Below the pieces are notes generated by a model that saw only the letters and a list, made by a program, of their open reading frames with translations, had not been told where the DNA came from and made no database searches. Shown in pieces: positions 21,928 through 34,225 of a DNA stretch of 64,000 nucleotides. Source of the stretch: Multifurca ochricompacta (lineage: Eukaryota; Basidiomycota; Agaricomycetes; Russulales; Russulaceae); contig WTXG01000101.1 in NCBI GenBank assembly GCA_022496185.1, positions 62,001 to 126,000 of the forward strand. Reading direction: 5' to 3'. Both the position numbers and the translations under genes were made by a program. Position 1 is the stretch's first letter. The number at the start of each line of letters is the position of its first letter.

Positions 21928-24810
21928 TCATTGACGTACTTCTTCTTCAAGATCACTCTCATCTCCATCATTGAGCAGTTCTTGTACCTCTTCCATGTCA
22001 AGTTTGGCCAATGATGACATTTCTTCAGTACTCGTCGACATCACGCTCCGCGGCCACTTGCCTAGCATCCCCTCAAGATCAAACTCTCTCCATTGGCCTT
22101 CCACCAGCATATCTGGATTTCCTATCCAAATATGGTCATCTCCATCAGTGATACTGCCTTCATCTGGATCCAGGTGCTCAACCTCCATCCCTTCAATATC
22201 GCGTACAAGAGCAGGGTGGCGATAAAGTGGCAAAACGCGGCGACGGACAACTTGATGCCAGAAGTGCATGGGGGGAGGCTGTACCAATTGGACAAGGTGC
22301 TTACAGAGGTGCTGGCTGTGATACTTTTGCTGTCCACAATTGCATGTCCATGTAGTAACATCTGTGACATAGATAACATTGCTGATGGACGCTTCTGCAA
22401 GCTGTTTCCAAGACATCTTGAAGTACCTTTGATAAGTTGAAAGCGGCTTCGAGCGACCCAAACGATGTGTGTCTTCAAGGACTTCTGCACGCACAATGTA
22501 CTCGGGTGTGATTTTAGTTATGATAATCCAAACAAGGAGGTCAAGGCAAGGTCGAAGCATGTGGTGCAGGTGATTGTGTTTTAACTGCCTCCAGAGGTTT
22601 TCAGTTCCCATTGTTGTTCGCCACCAAGATACATATGGAGATGTTGAGCGTGCCCAGAGTTTCCACTTTGGTAGCACATACCACAATGTCCAGAGGTATC
22701 CCCACACTTCCCGAAGTCCCCGTTGGTGACAGAAATGATACATCTCTATGATAGCGCGCTTGCGGATTTCTGTTGCACTGCATGGTCCCTTGTTCTGTTC
22801 AGAAAAAGCCGGATGCTGACAGAAGTGCTTTGTGAAGAGATGGAGGATCTGTTTTCTGTGGGGCACTGGGCAAAATACATATGCAATGTCCTTCACTTGT
22901 GTCTCACCCTCTTCAAAATCCCATTCTGGATCATCTTCATCTGCCTCACCCAACTCGGAGCCTGGATCTGAATCAGAACCAAGCCATTCATCGAGCTTGT
23001 CTATTAGATCACCGCCCTCATCTGACAACTTGTCAAGATCCACCTCAACCCCCTCATTACTTGATGGAGATGGATCGGAGTCAGTGGTGGGTAGCCGGGA
23101 TACATCGGATATTGGGATCGGGGGAATTCGGATGGTTAGCCGCTCCTTCGGAGGCATATTGAGCGTTTGTAGGACTCCGTTTAGGCATACCAAAAGTCGA
23201 GGAATTGCTTTCATAGCAACATAATGTGTTCCAGGCTGTCGATTTTTGTCATAATGAATTTTAAATGCGACGCGTGCGGACACAAACCTTATCACTAGAT
23301 TGATGAACCGGGATGAATGATTCGTCAATCCAGCTGAACTCAGCTTTTGCAACTTTGACATTATAGGGTGCTGGGGCACGTCGTAGGGTTGACAAGCGCA
23401 TCTTGACCACTCGGATGGCATGCCAATAGCAAATTTGATGCTTTGCATCTGGTATGACAGCAAGAAATGCATTTATTTCTGACCAATCCTTGTCTGTAAG
23501 TGTAAAAATAATCTGCAAATTCCAATGATTGTTGATGTATGAAATGAAATGGCTGATAAATAGTTCTTTGGCTCCCGGTTCACCAATGTTTGACTGAATC
23601 AGGAGATATCCAAGGGGTAACCCTGACCCGTAGATTTCACCGAGAAGTGCGAAAACTTCGAAACGCACTCCATTTGTGTTCCCTGGCCATTGTCAGGTCA
23701 GCTTCAAGTTGTTATTTGTAAATGGAAGACTCACATGCAGAATCTAACTGTAGTTCACGGAGACGCCCTCCCCATTGGCGAAGAATTTCGGGTAGTGCAA
23801 ACGCAATAACTGTGATGCCCTCATCCTCTTCAACGGGTATTGATTCCACGGTGTACAGGCGATCTGGTGATGGCATTTTAAACTCTTCAAGAAGCAGCCG
23901 TGCTGACTGGACTTCATCCTCATCCCTTTTCCAGGTACGACTGGACATTCGTGACCATAATTGATAGATGGATTTGCACGTGAAGGACGGCTTTGGATGC
24001 TTCTTCAGAATCTCAGTCCAGAGCTTATTATAAGGTGTGAATATTTTGTAGACAAGACCCAATGATGTTTACTTACCTGCGTTGGGGTTAATTTGAGGTT
24101 AATTTGGACGTATCGCTCAACTTCTTCTGGGATATCAATAGGCCAATATGGGACATGATCCTCACAGTGTGTTAATTTAATGAAGATGACATTAGAATGG
24201 TCAGATAAGGTTATATGTATCCAACCAGAGCAGTCAAAGGTTTCCATTGATTCTTTATCACGATTTTTGACACCTTCTTGGTGGCTCTTTGATGAGGCAT
24301 GCTGCCGATTGGTATTTTGGGCACAATTGTATATGTAACATGTTGATGTGCCCGCAGATCGTTTGTGGTCATATTTACTATGGTAACTGATATGAAGAGA
24401 TTCATAATTTTGTAATGAAAAGAAAGAAGTGTTACGCACAGGAACCGATAACTCATCACTTCCCACATCAGATTGACAATGGCATCTGCGTGCTCCCTCC
24501 TAACAGTGTAACCCACTAAATCCTTGATATTCACATTTGCTTCGACCTTGATCACATCTTTCTGCCTTCCCAGGAAAGTCAAATATTCATTTAGTGGCAA
24601 GACAGATAAGCTTTCATCTGACACATCCTGAACCCCATTAGTTTCAAAGTTCTGAACCTTCTCCAAGTTCTTCTTGGCCTGTCTATTGCCTTTTGCCTTT
24701 ATCGTGCAGAGAGAACATGTTGCGCTGCGTGTTAAAACATTTGCCTTCAGTGGAAATTTTTCGAGGCCTAGGGACTTCTTGCATTTTGCACACTTCTTTG
24801 ACTCTGCCAT
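21928..24810 (-). CDS. Mutator-like (MULE) transposase with introns
   Basis: This is a DDE transposase gene read from ATG 24810 to TGA 21928 with several short introns. The start has a Cys-rich zinc-ribbon-like region (CAKCKKSLGLEKFP ... CSLC). Next comes a conserved N-terminal domain (WIHITLSDHSNVIFIKLTH, near 24230-24160). The MULE catalytic domain follows: ELQLDSA with the first Asp (near 23755), then after an intron GT...AG at about 23695-23746 FEVFALLGEIYGSGLPLGYLL, and TLTDKDWSEINAF with the second Asp (near 23500). The probable catalytic Glu is in GTENLWRQLKH (near 22600). A SWIM zinc finger CNCGQQKYHSQHLCKH lies near 22330, and the C-terminus is acidic. I see no frame lesion that introns cannot explain. 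I could not identify terminal inverted repeats. Copia-1 abuts the 3' end. Confidence 0.82.
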
Positions 24811-24953
24811 CTCTAGATAGCTATGAGGTGGGCTCGGGAGAAGTGAGGCGTGTTAGGATGGGTGTTGATAGCTGGGATCAATTGATCTAACCGAGTATCG
24901 GAACGTCTGCCAAAACAATCAACAATGTATTGTTTGTCTCTATGTACATCACA

Positions 24954-25252
24954 TGTGGAACAGGTATAGCACAGCTTGCTACATCACTGCTAGCTATCTC
25001 ACCTTGATTAGACTTAGAGGCTTAGCTGTAGTCAATAATGCGATAGCAACTGCTTTATCTATAGCAGATCTATGTACTATATTGGCTACTGGTTTAAATG
25101 AACACGTTATTGAGTTATCTCATCTAATGATACGATTTGATCACATGTCAGATCTTAGATGAACGCGTTTTTGAGTTGTGTTATCTACGCGTGATCGTAA
25201 TCATGTCGAACCGCTATCCCGGAACCTCTTGTACCGCTATCTTGGTTCAACA
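24954..25252 (-). repeat. Solo-LTR-like repeat, family S, copy 1
   Basis: This 299-bp sequence starts TGTGGAACAGG and ends GGTTCAACA (plus reading). It is homologous in reverse orientation to 35574-35908, 55606-55902 and 63556-63836. The TG...CA ends suggest an LTR. No target duplication remains and no internal element is seen. 24811-24953 holds nothing recognisable except possible promoter sequence of the transposase. Confidence 0.55.
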
Positions 25253-25329
25253 GAGTTTGCTGTTGTTTACTTTACATCACGTGATTCGTCAAACTGCGGG
25301 GTGAATTGCATTCACTAATTGCATTCACT

Positions 25330-25690
25330 CTAATTCACCCTCTTTCTGCTTCATAACTAGGTCTCTCTGCAAGTATTTAAAGGTACATACAATGCTTGTA
25401 GTAGACCAGCCAGTGGGCCAACAGAAGCAGAAATCAATCAGCATTTCTACCCCCTTTCTCTATCTTTCTTTGTGTGTTAAAGAACTTCTTGATGACATCG
25501 AGCGCAAAGGTCAAACGGAACCAACAAGCAGCGATTTCCTCAAATTCAAGCACAATACATTTACATTCGATCTAGTTATCTCAAAAGGGCGCGCTCTCTT
25601 CTCTCCTCTCTCTCTCTCTCACCAACCAGAGAATACTTTGCCTCGCACTCACTGCGGATTGGATCTGTACAGTACATATATATGACATTC
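25330..25690 (+). repeat. TATA-bearing repeat cassette, copy 1
   Basis: This contains the block TTTAAAGGTACATACAATGC TTGTAGTAGACCAGCCAG (split here), a CT-rich stretch, AGGTCAAACGGAACCA, a second CT-rich stretch, and TTGCCTCGCACTCACTGCGG. The same order recurs at 33420, 47130, 54540 and 61855, and inverted at 62085-62600. It lies just upstream of the decayed copia-3 gag. It may be an LTR or a duplicated promoter with leader. Confidence 0.55.
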
Positions 25691-25695
25691 CCTCA

Positions 25696-27711
25696 TTGGA
25701 TGAGGATGGCATGAATTTTGCATTCTGGAAGTTCAGAGCCAAAGTCATATTGGAACTTTCGAATTTATGGCCAGTCGTAGACGGATCAGAGCCTAGGCCA
25801 GACACCAAGGCAACAGCTGAGGAGCACAGAGGATGGGCCCTCAAAGATCGCGAGGCATGCACTCAAATAATATTGTCACTAAAGGACAAGCCACTGAGCT
25901 CAGTCCTGTATGCCAAAACAGCCAAGGAATGCTGGGATAGCCTGTCAGTTCATTATGAAGGGAAAGGCGAGCAGAAGATAGTCTACCTCATTAACGACGT
26001 CTTCTGCACCACCCTCGTGGACACAGAACACCTATAACCTCAAATAAATGCTTTCATCAGGGCCGCCCACACCATCAACCTCGGCTTACCTTTGGACGAC
26101 AAGCTCATCGCAATCGCCATCATTGTCTCCCTACCAGCCTCTCTATCCTTCCCCAAAACCATCCTTTCCTTGTCATCCCCAACTACTCTCACCACTGAGC
26201 ACGTCAAGTCACAAGTCATCCTTGACGAACAGTGACGCGTACAAGAATCGGGCCTTGGCACAACTGCTAATTTCACGTGCTCAGGCAACGCAGCTAAAAA
26301 GGGGAAAGGAAAATCTGATGAGGAAAAGCCCAAGTAGCGCTGCACTCACTGTAAAAAGCGCGGGCATTTGGTGGAAGAATGCTGGAAACTAAAGAAGGAG
26401 AACGAGGCGAAAACAAATAATGTTGGGGGCAACGCACCTAGGCACTCTCATACCAACGCCGCAGCTAAAGTCGCAGCAACGGACGGCAAGGCAACACAGG
26501 TGGATAACCCCATACTCCTACTTAAAGTGCTACAAGCATTGTCAGCATGCATCAATCTTTAGCAGCGATAGATCATCAATTCAGGGGCATGATGTACTAT
26601 GTGCTCCCACTAAAACTGGTCCTTCCAGTTCCAGCCTCTCACAAACCCAGTAAAAATTGTCCTTGGCGACAGTAGTTCGATCCTTGGCACAGGCATTGGG
26701 TGCATCCATGTCCAGATGAGGGCCAATGGGAAGTGGAATGATGCAATTCTCAGAGATTTCCTGTACGTCCCAGAGTTTCGCGGAAACCTCCTATCCATTG
26801 CCCAAATTACCAGCTGCGGAGCTGACGTTTGCTTTGCCAAGGATACCTGTCAACTATACAGTCAGTCTTGGGTACTTAGCTGTGAGGGACACCTTGAGGG
26901 CAACCTCTACATCATGGACGTGCATACAGTAGCACCGGAGACAGTCCACATCGCGCGCAAGTGGAAGCTTTCCAAGCAGAAGGCAATGAAGCTAGGCCTG
27001 AGCACAACATTGCATTAGTTGCACGAAGCTCAGCGGCCAAAGCCAATTTACACACCTAGCACCGCCAACTTGGACACCTCAACGTCAATGCTATCCTCCA
27101 TATGGTACGACAGGGCATGTTAAAAGGCATGGACATTGTCCCAAAGATGAGTCCCTCTGACCTTTGTGAGCCGTGTCTCAGGGGGAAGCAGTCACGCGCC
27201 AAAATACAAAAGGAGACAGAGACCAGATCCACCCAAGTCCTAGGGCAGGTCTTCTCAGATGTATGTGGGAAGATGCCGCATCAATCACACCGAGGCTTCG
27301 AGTACTTTGTAACCTGGGTGGACGACAAGTCTCAAAAATGTCTTCATCAATGGCCTGCACGAGAAGTCTAAAGTCGCGCTGTACCTAAAGAACTTTGTCA
27401 CACATGCTGAAGTCGAAGCAGGGCAGCAGGTTAAAGCGCTGCGCACTGACGGAGGGGGCGAGTACATCGCTAGTGTTTCCCAGAGGTTCCTGCAGGATCA
27501 AGGCACCAAACACGAGATGACAACACCTGACAGACTTCAGCACAATAGCGTCGCAGAATGCATGAATCAGACTCTGCTGGACAAGGCCCGAACAATGCTT
27601 GATGCTATCCTGCCTGAAACATACTGGTACAATGCACTGGAGCATGCAGCTTACCTCCACAATGTTGCTCCCACTGTTATTTACTCATTGAGAGACCAGC
27701 TGAAGGGATGA
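25696..27711 (+). pseudogene. Copia-3: decayed gag-protease-integrase fragment
   Basis: Broken plus-strand copia homology. Gag comes first (AFWKFRAKVILELSNLWPVV, AKECWDSLSVHYEGKG, 25696-26037), then a zinc knuckle CTHCKKRGHLVEEC near 26340. A protease/GAG-pre-integrase region follows (ILRDFLYVPEFRGNLLSIAQ near 26750; LCEPCLRGKQSRAK near 27160), and integrase core pieces (FSDVCGKMP, LRTDGGGEYI, HNSVAECMNQTLLDKARTML, to 27711). Stops of all three types (for example near 26035, 26233, 26335 and 27016) and frameshifts break it. RT and RNase H are missing and no LTR pair is visible. 27712-27938 downstream holds nothing that I recognise. It is older than the other copia copies. Confidence 0.85.
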
Positions 27712-28305
27712 ACATTATCGTGTGAATGAGGGCAGGAGTTTGTGTAAAGCCGGTAACGGATCAGAGTAGGCCGGACCGGTGTTGGCAGTGCAGGATGATA
27801 CTTACACTCGTTTAGTATGATTAGCTATGATTAAGTACAATCCTTATGATCACAGCACAGCACAGTCCTTACAATATTTGAAGACGATATTTCTGTATCT
27901 TACAAAATATTTGTTTTGACCAGATTTATCAGGCTGCGTTTCCACAGTTTGGATTAAAGAGGACAAAACTAAGTGAGAAAGGATATACAGAAAGAACAGG
28001 TAAATGGCCCGAATAATGAAGTAAATGCTAACCAAATGCTCTCATCATGCGTTTTGTTAATTAAAGATTGCATTCCGTACCTGTATCAGAGTCTGTCTGA
28101 AAGTGTCAAATATTTTTATTAAACAAAGCTGTGGGGAAAAAAGAGCATATGATTTGGTCTGGAGGATTCATGGCTAGCACCCAAGCTATCATTACAACAA
28201 CCGAGCTAAATACTGTGCTGCATACACACATACAAAGTAGTCCCCTTGGATTTTAGAATACCCGTGAAAAGATGTCACTCCGAATGCAGTTCCATACTTG
28301 TAGCT

Positions 28306-28842
28306 CTACACATTGATCCTCGCACCATACTCAATCAACAATTTCTCGATCTCCAAATGCACATTGCATGCCGCTGCCTGCAGAGCATATCCATATTTGC
28401 CGCCCTTCGCATTGACATCAGCGCTATGGTCTAGCAGCCATTTCACGATCTCCAAATGTCCACAGCGTACCACTGCCTGCAGAGGATATCCAAAATGGTT
28501 GCCATTCGCATTGACATCAGCGCCATGGGAAGTGTAAATCTTGAGGCGGACGAGAAAGTGTGGCATGGATTCAAAGAGGTTGAGTAAAGAATCGTAATTA
28601 TCACTGATCTTCTTTGATGCCTTTAGAATGAAGGTGAGATAACTGGTTGGAAGCAAGGGAGAGGAGATACGGACAGAGAGAAGGACATCAATGGCAGAAA
28701 ATACGGCCTGTGCGGGTGGAAACACCTGAAAGAGAACATGTTGTAAGCCGGTCATAGAGAATGGGCCACACCAATTAGAACTCACCGAACCAATGCCAAT
28801 TACGAGTGGTACGCAGTTCGTGAGGGCGAGGAGTATATTCAT
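28306..28842 (-). pseudogene. NLR remnant A: Goodbye-like domain joined directly to ankyrin repeats, NACHT lost
   Basis: The protein reads the middle of the NLR N-terminal domain (from ATG 28842, MNILLALTNC) to RLKIYTS. It then jumps to HGADVNANGNHFGYPLQ and two further partial ankyrin units, ending GARINV. In the long NLRs the residues after KIYTS are PETPVTES and the whole NACHT domain. The first 13 bases of the original coding start survive near 28876, but a second internal deletion puts that ATG out of frame. The two short introns of the long genes keep GT and AG here. It could still encode a protein of about 130 residues after splicing. Remnant B in unit 2 has the same junctions, so the deletions predate the duplication. 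Confidence 0.8.
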
Positions 28843-28849
28843 GGTTGGT

Positions 28850-29644
28850 TTCAGTTTCCTGAGGAGCTGAAGACATGAAGCTAGACTGGGTTATGGGGAA
28901 GAGTAAGAGGATCCCTGGGAAAAGCGACAAATGGTTATCGATGGTTTATGTATAGATAGCCGCCTAAAAGCGATGATAGACGCTGAGATGTAGAGGTGAC
29001 AAGAGTCAACATAGACACTGCATCTTGGAGGACCAGTGAACTGAACGTTGCAGATTCGGCACTAGAACGGGCCATGACTGACCATCTGGTCATTTTTTAT
29101 TTTTTTACTTTTAAATCGATTTTTATACAACTTGAAGAGTGTGAGAGAAATAGAACTACGCTGTGCGTGGATAGCTGACGCTTTTGAGATTATCTTATCA
29201 CTATCACGATCATTAGATCGAGTCTGATCAAGGGGTGATCGTCACCTCCTCTGAGATTGTTTCTCACGCCCCGGGATGCCACATACAGCGTCGAGCTATG
29301 AAGTCACCGGTGGAGATCCAAATCCTTGCGACGGCCAAACAGAAACCCGTTTCAATTTCGCATCGCTTTTTGCGAACTGTGAACTATGATCTCAATTCAT
29401 CGGTGCACTCAATCATTCTTTCGCTTCCCTTCGCCTTTGACTGAAGTTTTTCTTCTTTAGTCGTTTCGTACCCTCAGCCTTTACCTAGCCGTCATTTCAG
29501 CTCCCTTTTACTTGCCCATAGATCTCAACCTCATGGATCGTAAACAGCAACAGTCCCCGCTCTCAACATTCATATCGACTCACAGCCAAGGTCTGATGGT
29601 TTTTTCCATTTTCCAATGTCGTCATCACCTCAAGCGATGGGAGC
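28850..29644. other. Divergent intergenic region with NLR-type promoter
   Basis: 28850-29120 is the reverse complement of the sequence just upstream of NLR-1 (36270-36537) and NLR-2 (56280-56530), so it is a copied NLR upstream region. 29130-29250 resembles the end of LTR family C (see 41208). The rest to 29644 precedes the membrane-protein gene and shows no other feature. Confidence 0.6.
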
Positions 29645-31023
29645 ATGTCCATGACCCTTGACCCTGTACCCAGCGGCCAAGTGAGTCCCTATTGATTGGT
29701 AGAGTTTTGAAATAATATTGAATCGCATCCTCATAGGTTGACCCAGTCGCGCCGCGAGGAGTTGTCACTTATAGGATCTCAATTCTGGTTTGTGAGTAGC
29801 CGCGTGCTTTTGCTTCTTCTTTTCCTATTCATTATTAACGTCTTTTAGTTGCTTTTCGAATCTATCCCCCATAACTATGTGCTCTCTTTGGGGACTATCT
29901 CCTAGCTCATGTGGACACAGCCTCGCCCTTCTCATCGCGCGCATGCTCGCTACTGGGTAGTCGACGTACGCATTGTGGCACACGATGAACTTCAACGACC
30001 GCCTGTTTTCACCTTATTGAAAGGCCAGATACGCCATGTCACATAAGCTTGTACTCGTAGTACTTTACGAGACGGCTTGTGCTTCAGGTGCGGTTAGTAG
30101 CCGTTCTATCTTACCCCACTATTTCTCATGCATATATCCTCCCTAGATTGTGGACCTCGCGTTGCATTGGGATGTGCTCTTGATTTCCATTTACCTCTCC
30201 TGGCACCTTTACGAGGTATTAGTTCGGCCCCCACCTCGTTCGCAGCTACCGTTTTACCCATTTTACGCTAGGCTTATCGCACCCACATCTTCAGGCGCGT
30301 TGGTCTGCCGAAGGATATTCTGCGAATGTACGGCCCCTCCCTCGTTCTATACTCGAGCCACAGGTCTTGACAGTTTCATGCAGTACTTTCTTGCAGTCTT
30401 GGTCAGCATCTAGCTATCTCTTTTCATCCTTGTCAATCCAATGGCGCTCTGGGTCGTTCAACTTCTCAATCTTACACCCCGGTCTATAATGAAACATTCA
30501 TTCTCACCATTCACATCTGATTCCATCACTTCGCTGCGCGGTGGCTGATGTGGATTTCAATCTCAGTTGCTGATCCTCTGGCTGATGATCGTACCTTTCG
30601 ACTTTCGACAGCCTGTGCTGGCGCGCTGACGAGCACATCGGCACATCGTAGGGTTGGTACTCCGTGCGCCGCGAGTGGCGCAAGTTGACCTGGGCATTCC
30701 TTGCCATCACCTTCTTCATGTTCGCGTGGTCAATGATGTTCTACTCGCGCGTATATCGTTTTACCTTCGTAGACTGGCCATTCTTCGGTTGCATGACTGT
30801 CTCTTCGTTTATGGCACTGCTCTTCTCTACTGGCTTTCGCCTTCGTGTGTCTGCGCAACTATGACAAGGGTCTCGCACAGTGGGGTAAGCAATCTTTTCT
30901 GTTCTTCCTCGCGAGTAACTACTAACGTTACGACATGGTAGAACCAGTATACGTGGAACAGGTATTTGGGAATGAGGACTTTGAGCCTGATCTATTCCCT
31001 GCTGAGGTGATAGAAAAGGAATG
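29645..31023 (+). pseudogene. Small multi-pass membrane protein gene, copy A (intron-rich, probably decayed)
   Basis: A hypothetical integral membrane protein. Exon 1 reads MSMTLDPVPSGQ (29645-29680) before GTGAGT. Exon 2 starts at 29738 (VDPVAPRGVVTYRISIL). Later coding pieces are DLALHWDVLLISIYLSWHLYE (split by context, near 30152) and a strongly hydrophobic part WRKLTWAFLAITFFMFAW with GCMTVSSFMALLF (30670-30830). The end reads FAFVCLRNYDKGLAQW, an intron, then EPVYVEQVFGNEDFEPDLF to TGA 31021-31023. The shift between MALLF and FAFVC needs a frame change of one base, seen in both copies, so the gene was probably broken before duplication. Membrane proteins with this WAFL/FFMFAW pattern are common in agaricomycetes, and I know no function for them. 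Confidence 0.6.
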
Positions 31024-31039
31024 AAAACCTGATGGGGAC

Positions 31040-32297
31040 CGCGCATCGATAGAATAGAGAGCGCACATTAAGATCTGCTTCAATCTTGTGTCTGAACTCT
31101 TTATAGTATTTCTCGTTCCTAAACGCCTCGCAGTCTTTCTCTGAGTATAAATCTTTGGAGGTTAGAGAAGTCACTGTGACTGTGAATCTCTATCTATATG
31201 CGTGAAAGATTGTGATGGATACAGTCGTCTCTCCCTGGATCACGACAGGCGAGTTCGAGCATGGTGCGAAGGGAGAATGGCTCTCCGATCCACGTCTTTG
31301 AGAGGATGTAGTTTACGATCGACTTGACTTTGGGCTAAAGCTCAGTGACAAGTTGGATTCCGGAAGGACCCTTAAAAGGACAAGACCCCAGTCAGACGAT
31401 ACGAAAGAAAGTGCGTTGTGGGGGGGGACTTAGCACGCTACCAGTCACGCACTTTCCAATAACACCGACGGCCTTATCCCGCCCAAATCCTTCACAACTT
31501 CTTCCCACCAACCCTCCTCGGTGACGCCCCACTGCGCACTGTGCAGTACGTGTCCACGGAAATCACCAAGACCTGGAATGGAGGATACGAACACCCATGA
31601 AAAGCAGGTACCTCGTGTCCTCGATCTCCGCGTCACGGTCTCTATCACGTCGGATCCTGAGGTGTCATTTGCCCGTCCCCTCATCCCACGAGGCCTGCGT
31701 GAGCTCGTTTTCGACCACTCGTTGAGGTAAACGAGATCCTCGGGTCCAGAGGCGTAGAATATGGACCAGTCTGCGCGTCAGTTTGGTAATTCTAAAGGTG
31801 GATGGGTGTTTTCTTGGCCCGCTTCTTCTGAAGAAGCGACGCACATTGGTCTCGAAGGTTATATTGGAACTGGATAGACACGCGAACGGAGATATCCAGC
31901 TTGAGAGGGAGCGACGACTAGGGAAGTGTCTTACACTGTGGGAGGGTATATCACAATGGGAGTCCCTGTTCATTGAGGACTGAACTGAAGGCTGAAGATG
32001 GATGTATTTGTTAACGAACCAAGTACCGCCGATCCCCTTCTCCTTTTTATAAACTGTCAACTCGATGTTTGGCACCTTCCCGCGCAAAGCTATAGAATAA
32101 TGGAACTTGGTGAGAAACTATAGAGAACAAAAGAAGATTGTTTCGGACCGAATGGCTGCGAGGATGCCACAGAATCCAGCACCGACGCATACAACTTTGA
32201 TGGGTCGATACTCTTCAATGGCAAACTGGCCGAATTGAAAGTTCTCAGAGTGATTGCTTGTGTTCACACGCGTTTGGGAAGAAGAAAAGGTGGCCAT
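31040..32297 (-). pseudogene. Flavin-dependent monooxygenase, N-terminal half, copy A
   Basis: A class B flavin (Baeyer-Villiger-like) monooxygenase fragment. From ATG 32297 it reads to the FAD-binding Rossmann motif VCVGAGFCGILAA. Then, after introns, it has VPNIELTVYKKEKGIGGTWF and HCDIPSHS (31980-32090), SSIPGLGDFRGHVLHSAQW (near 31560), and the NADPH motif region VGVIGK, intron, GPSGIQL (31460 and 31370). It stops around 31040 just after YYKEFRHKIEADLN. The C-terminal half is absent, and the convergent membrane-protein gene begins there. Lesions in this copy are a 2-nt insertion near 31480 and a TAG near 31340. Such enzymes oxygenate ketones or aromatic compounds with FAD and NADPH. This one is inactive. 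Confidence 0.82.
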
Positions 32298-32926
32298 GTT
32301 GATAGAAAAAACGGGTCAGGACCAGGTAGTTAAATTACGATTATTCACTTGAGCCTTTATATTAAAGAGTATGTGGGTATAAGAACCTTGGCGATAAGGA
32401 TAAAGGATTCCACCCTAAACATCCGCGGTTGTGGTGGAAGCATGTGGCCCTCATCCTCGCGATTGTAATAAGCGGACCTCTACTCAATGCCTTCAAAGCA
32501 TGAATATCAGGAGCTTCTTCGGCAGCTTGAGCGAGGAGTTTCCAAGCGTGTCGTCCTGAAAGTTGCAAAGACTTAGCGTACAGAAACATTATTTATATTT
32601 CTTGCACAGAAAGTCGGCTATGTTTCGAAGAGATAACGTGGATCGTGTGTGCAGCACACCAACCGAATGGGAGAGATTGAATGGTGGGGTGACTTGTGAG
32701 TGTGGGAACTACATTTCCACGCCACCGCCACCCAACCAAAAGCTGTCGTCTCCCTCTCTCTCCCTCTCTCTCTTTTGTAGCCAAGTTACTCATGCTCGCC
32801 ATTTCCTTGACATTATCCATAACAAGATCTTTTTCTCCTTAGTGAGGGCTAGATGCAGAAAGGTGAATGTAAGCTCTTTTTCTCCCTTCTATCACTGACA
32901 ACTTTTTAACTTGGAACTTAGTCCAG
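32298..32926. other. Spacer between monooxygenase and ankyrin fragment
   Basis: A minus-strand open stretch (32362-32589) is not kept open in the second unit, so I do not call it a gene. A CT-rich tract is at 32750-32775. The sequence just before the ankyrin fragment ends in an AG acceptor-like site (ACTTAG near 32920). The same spacer restarts at 63837 at the window end. Confidence 0.5.
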
Positions 32927-33268
32927 TTGACCATGTGGGTGCTAGATCATGGCGCTGATATCAATGCAGAGGGCAACTTTTTTGGATACGTTCTGCAGGC
33001 AGTGGCACCCAAGGGAGATTTGGAGATGGTGAAATGGCTGCTAGGCCATGGCGCTGATGTCAATGTGGAGGGCGGCTATTATGGATATCCTCTGCAGGTG
33101 GTGGCAGACAAGGGACATGTCGAGATCGTGAAATGGCTGCTAGACCATGGTGCTGATGTCAATGCGGAGGGCGGCCGTTATGGATATCCTCTGCAGGCAG
33201 TGGCAGATAACAGAGATGTGGAGATCAAGAAATGGCTGATTGAGCATGGTGCGAGGATCAACGTGTAG
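32927..33268 (+). pseudogene. Ankyrin-repeat fragment A (C-terminal end of an NLR)
   Basis: Three to four 33-residue ankyrin units (DHGADINAEGNFFGYVLQ, GHGADVNVEGGYYGYPLQ, DHGADVNAEGGRYGYPLQ) and the typical C-terminal end IEHGARINV followed by a stop. The units share the same framework as the long NLRs. It has no N-terminal or NACHT part. The open frame starts at a probable 3' splice site, so it may be a last exon left after deletion of the rest. Confidence 0.8.
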
Positions 33269-33419
33269 ACATGTATGGAACTTCTTTCAGAGTGGCAAAT
33301 TTGCAGAGTATTTTTGTATGTATGTACGCAGGATTTCATCTTAGTTGTTGTAAGGATAGCTTGGCCACTAGACCAAAGCATATGTTCAGTTTTGTCCTCT
33401 TTCATTCACACAGTACTAA

Positions 33420-33720
33420 TCTTCCCTTTCAACTGGTCCGTCAACCATGTATATAAAGGTACATACAATACTTGTAGCAGGACTAGCAGAAGCAAAGAGA
33501 ATCAAAAGGTCAAATAGGAACTAGTGAGCAGCGTTATTCGCAAAGGTCGAGCACGACAAATCGTAAAGTCCAAAATCTTAGATTACCTCAGAGCTCCTTC
33601 TCATACCTCTGATCACCACTGTCTCTCTCTTTGTTCGGGGACACGCTTTGCCTCAAACTCAACACAGATCATATCTGTACAGCGGTCAGTATGCAACGAG
33701 CCCAGTCCATGTAGGGAAAG
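33420..33720 (+). repeat. TATA-bearing repeat cassette, copy 2
   Basis: Contains TATATAAAGGTACATACAAT at 33451, CT-rich tracts and TTTGCCTCAAACTCAACACAG. It is homologous to 25330-25690. 33721-34217 downstream holds nothing recognisable apart from the empty site at 33906. Confidence 0.55.
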
Positions 33721-33905
33721 TAAAGTGTTATAAGGAGAGACCAGTCTCATGAGCATTGAGATGAGGATGAAAGGGAAATAATAGAACAAGAAAGCAGTTC
33801 ACTATGCACGACAATACCTCTTCTTCAATACACCCGAGTGGCATTACATCCTTTGACAATTGACTATAGCGATGGATGACAACCTTAAAGGGGGTTGTAG
33901 TAGTG

Positions 33906-33910
33906 CGCCT
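33906..33910. other. Empty target site corresponding to the copia-2 insertion
   Basis: GTGCGCCTCGGCGAATAG is continuous here. In unit 2 the same sequence is split after CGCCT by copia-2 and CGCCT is duplicated. This site is the pre-insertion state. Confidence 0.9.
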
Positions 33911-34217
33911 CGGCGAATAGTCCTTCAGTTGAAGCTTGAAGGTGTGGTGTGATTTTGTGTGAATAGACTATTATTAGGGGGTACCAGTGTTAGTCCGGTA
34001 CAGCGAGCTGAATTTGCCGGTTCGGTTGGCGATAGCACGAAAATCAACCTAAGAGCAGAGTGAGCGCAAGTAAGAGTAAAAGCGATTGTTAAATTCGCTT
34101 TTATGAGAACCAAGTTGAAGCAGACAGTTGGATAGGAAGGGATCAAACTGGATAATAGATTTCAGACAAACTACTAGGGTTTTTATACAATTTAACTATA
34201 GAAGTCAATATAAGAGA

Positions 34218-34225
34218 GATAACAC
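34218..34225. other. Empty target site corresponding to the hAT-like MITE
   Basis: A single GATAACAC is present here, inside GAGAGATAACACAATAAA. Unit 2 has two copies flanking a 357-bp element (53196-53203 and 53561-53568). Confidence 0.9.

Noticed and set aside
24693..25162. Plus-strand small ORFs between the transposase and copia-3
   Set aside because: They overlap the transposase start or the family S repeat, and no coding signal is visible.
32362..32589. Minus-strand 75-codon ORF upstream of the monooxygenase fragment
   Set aside because: It is not kept open in unit 2 and matches no family that I recognise.
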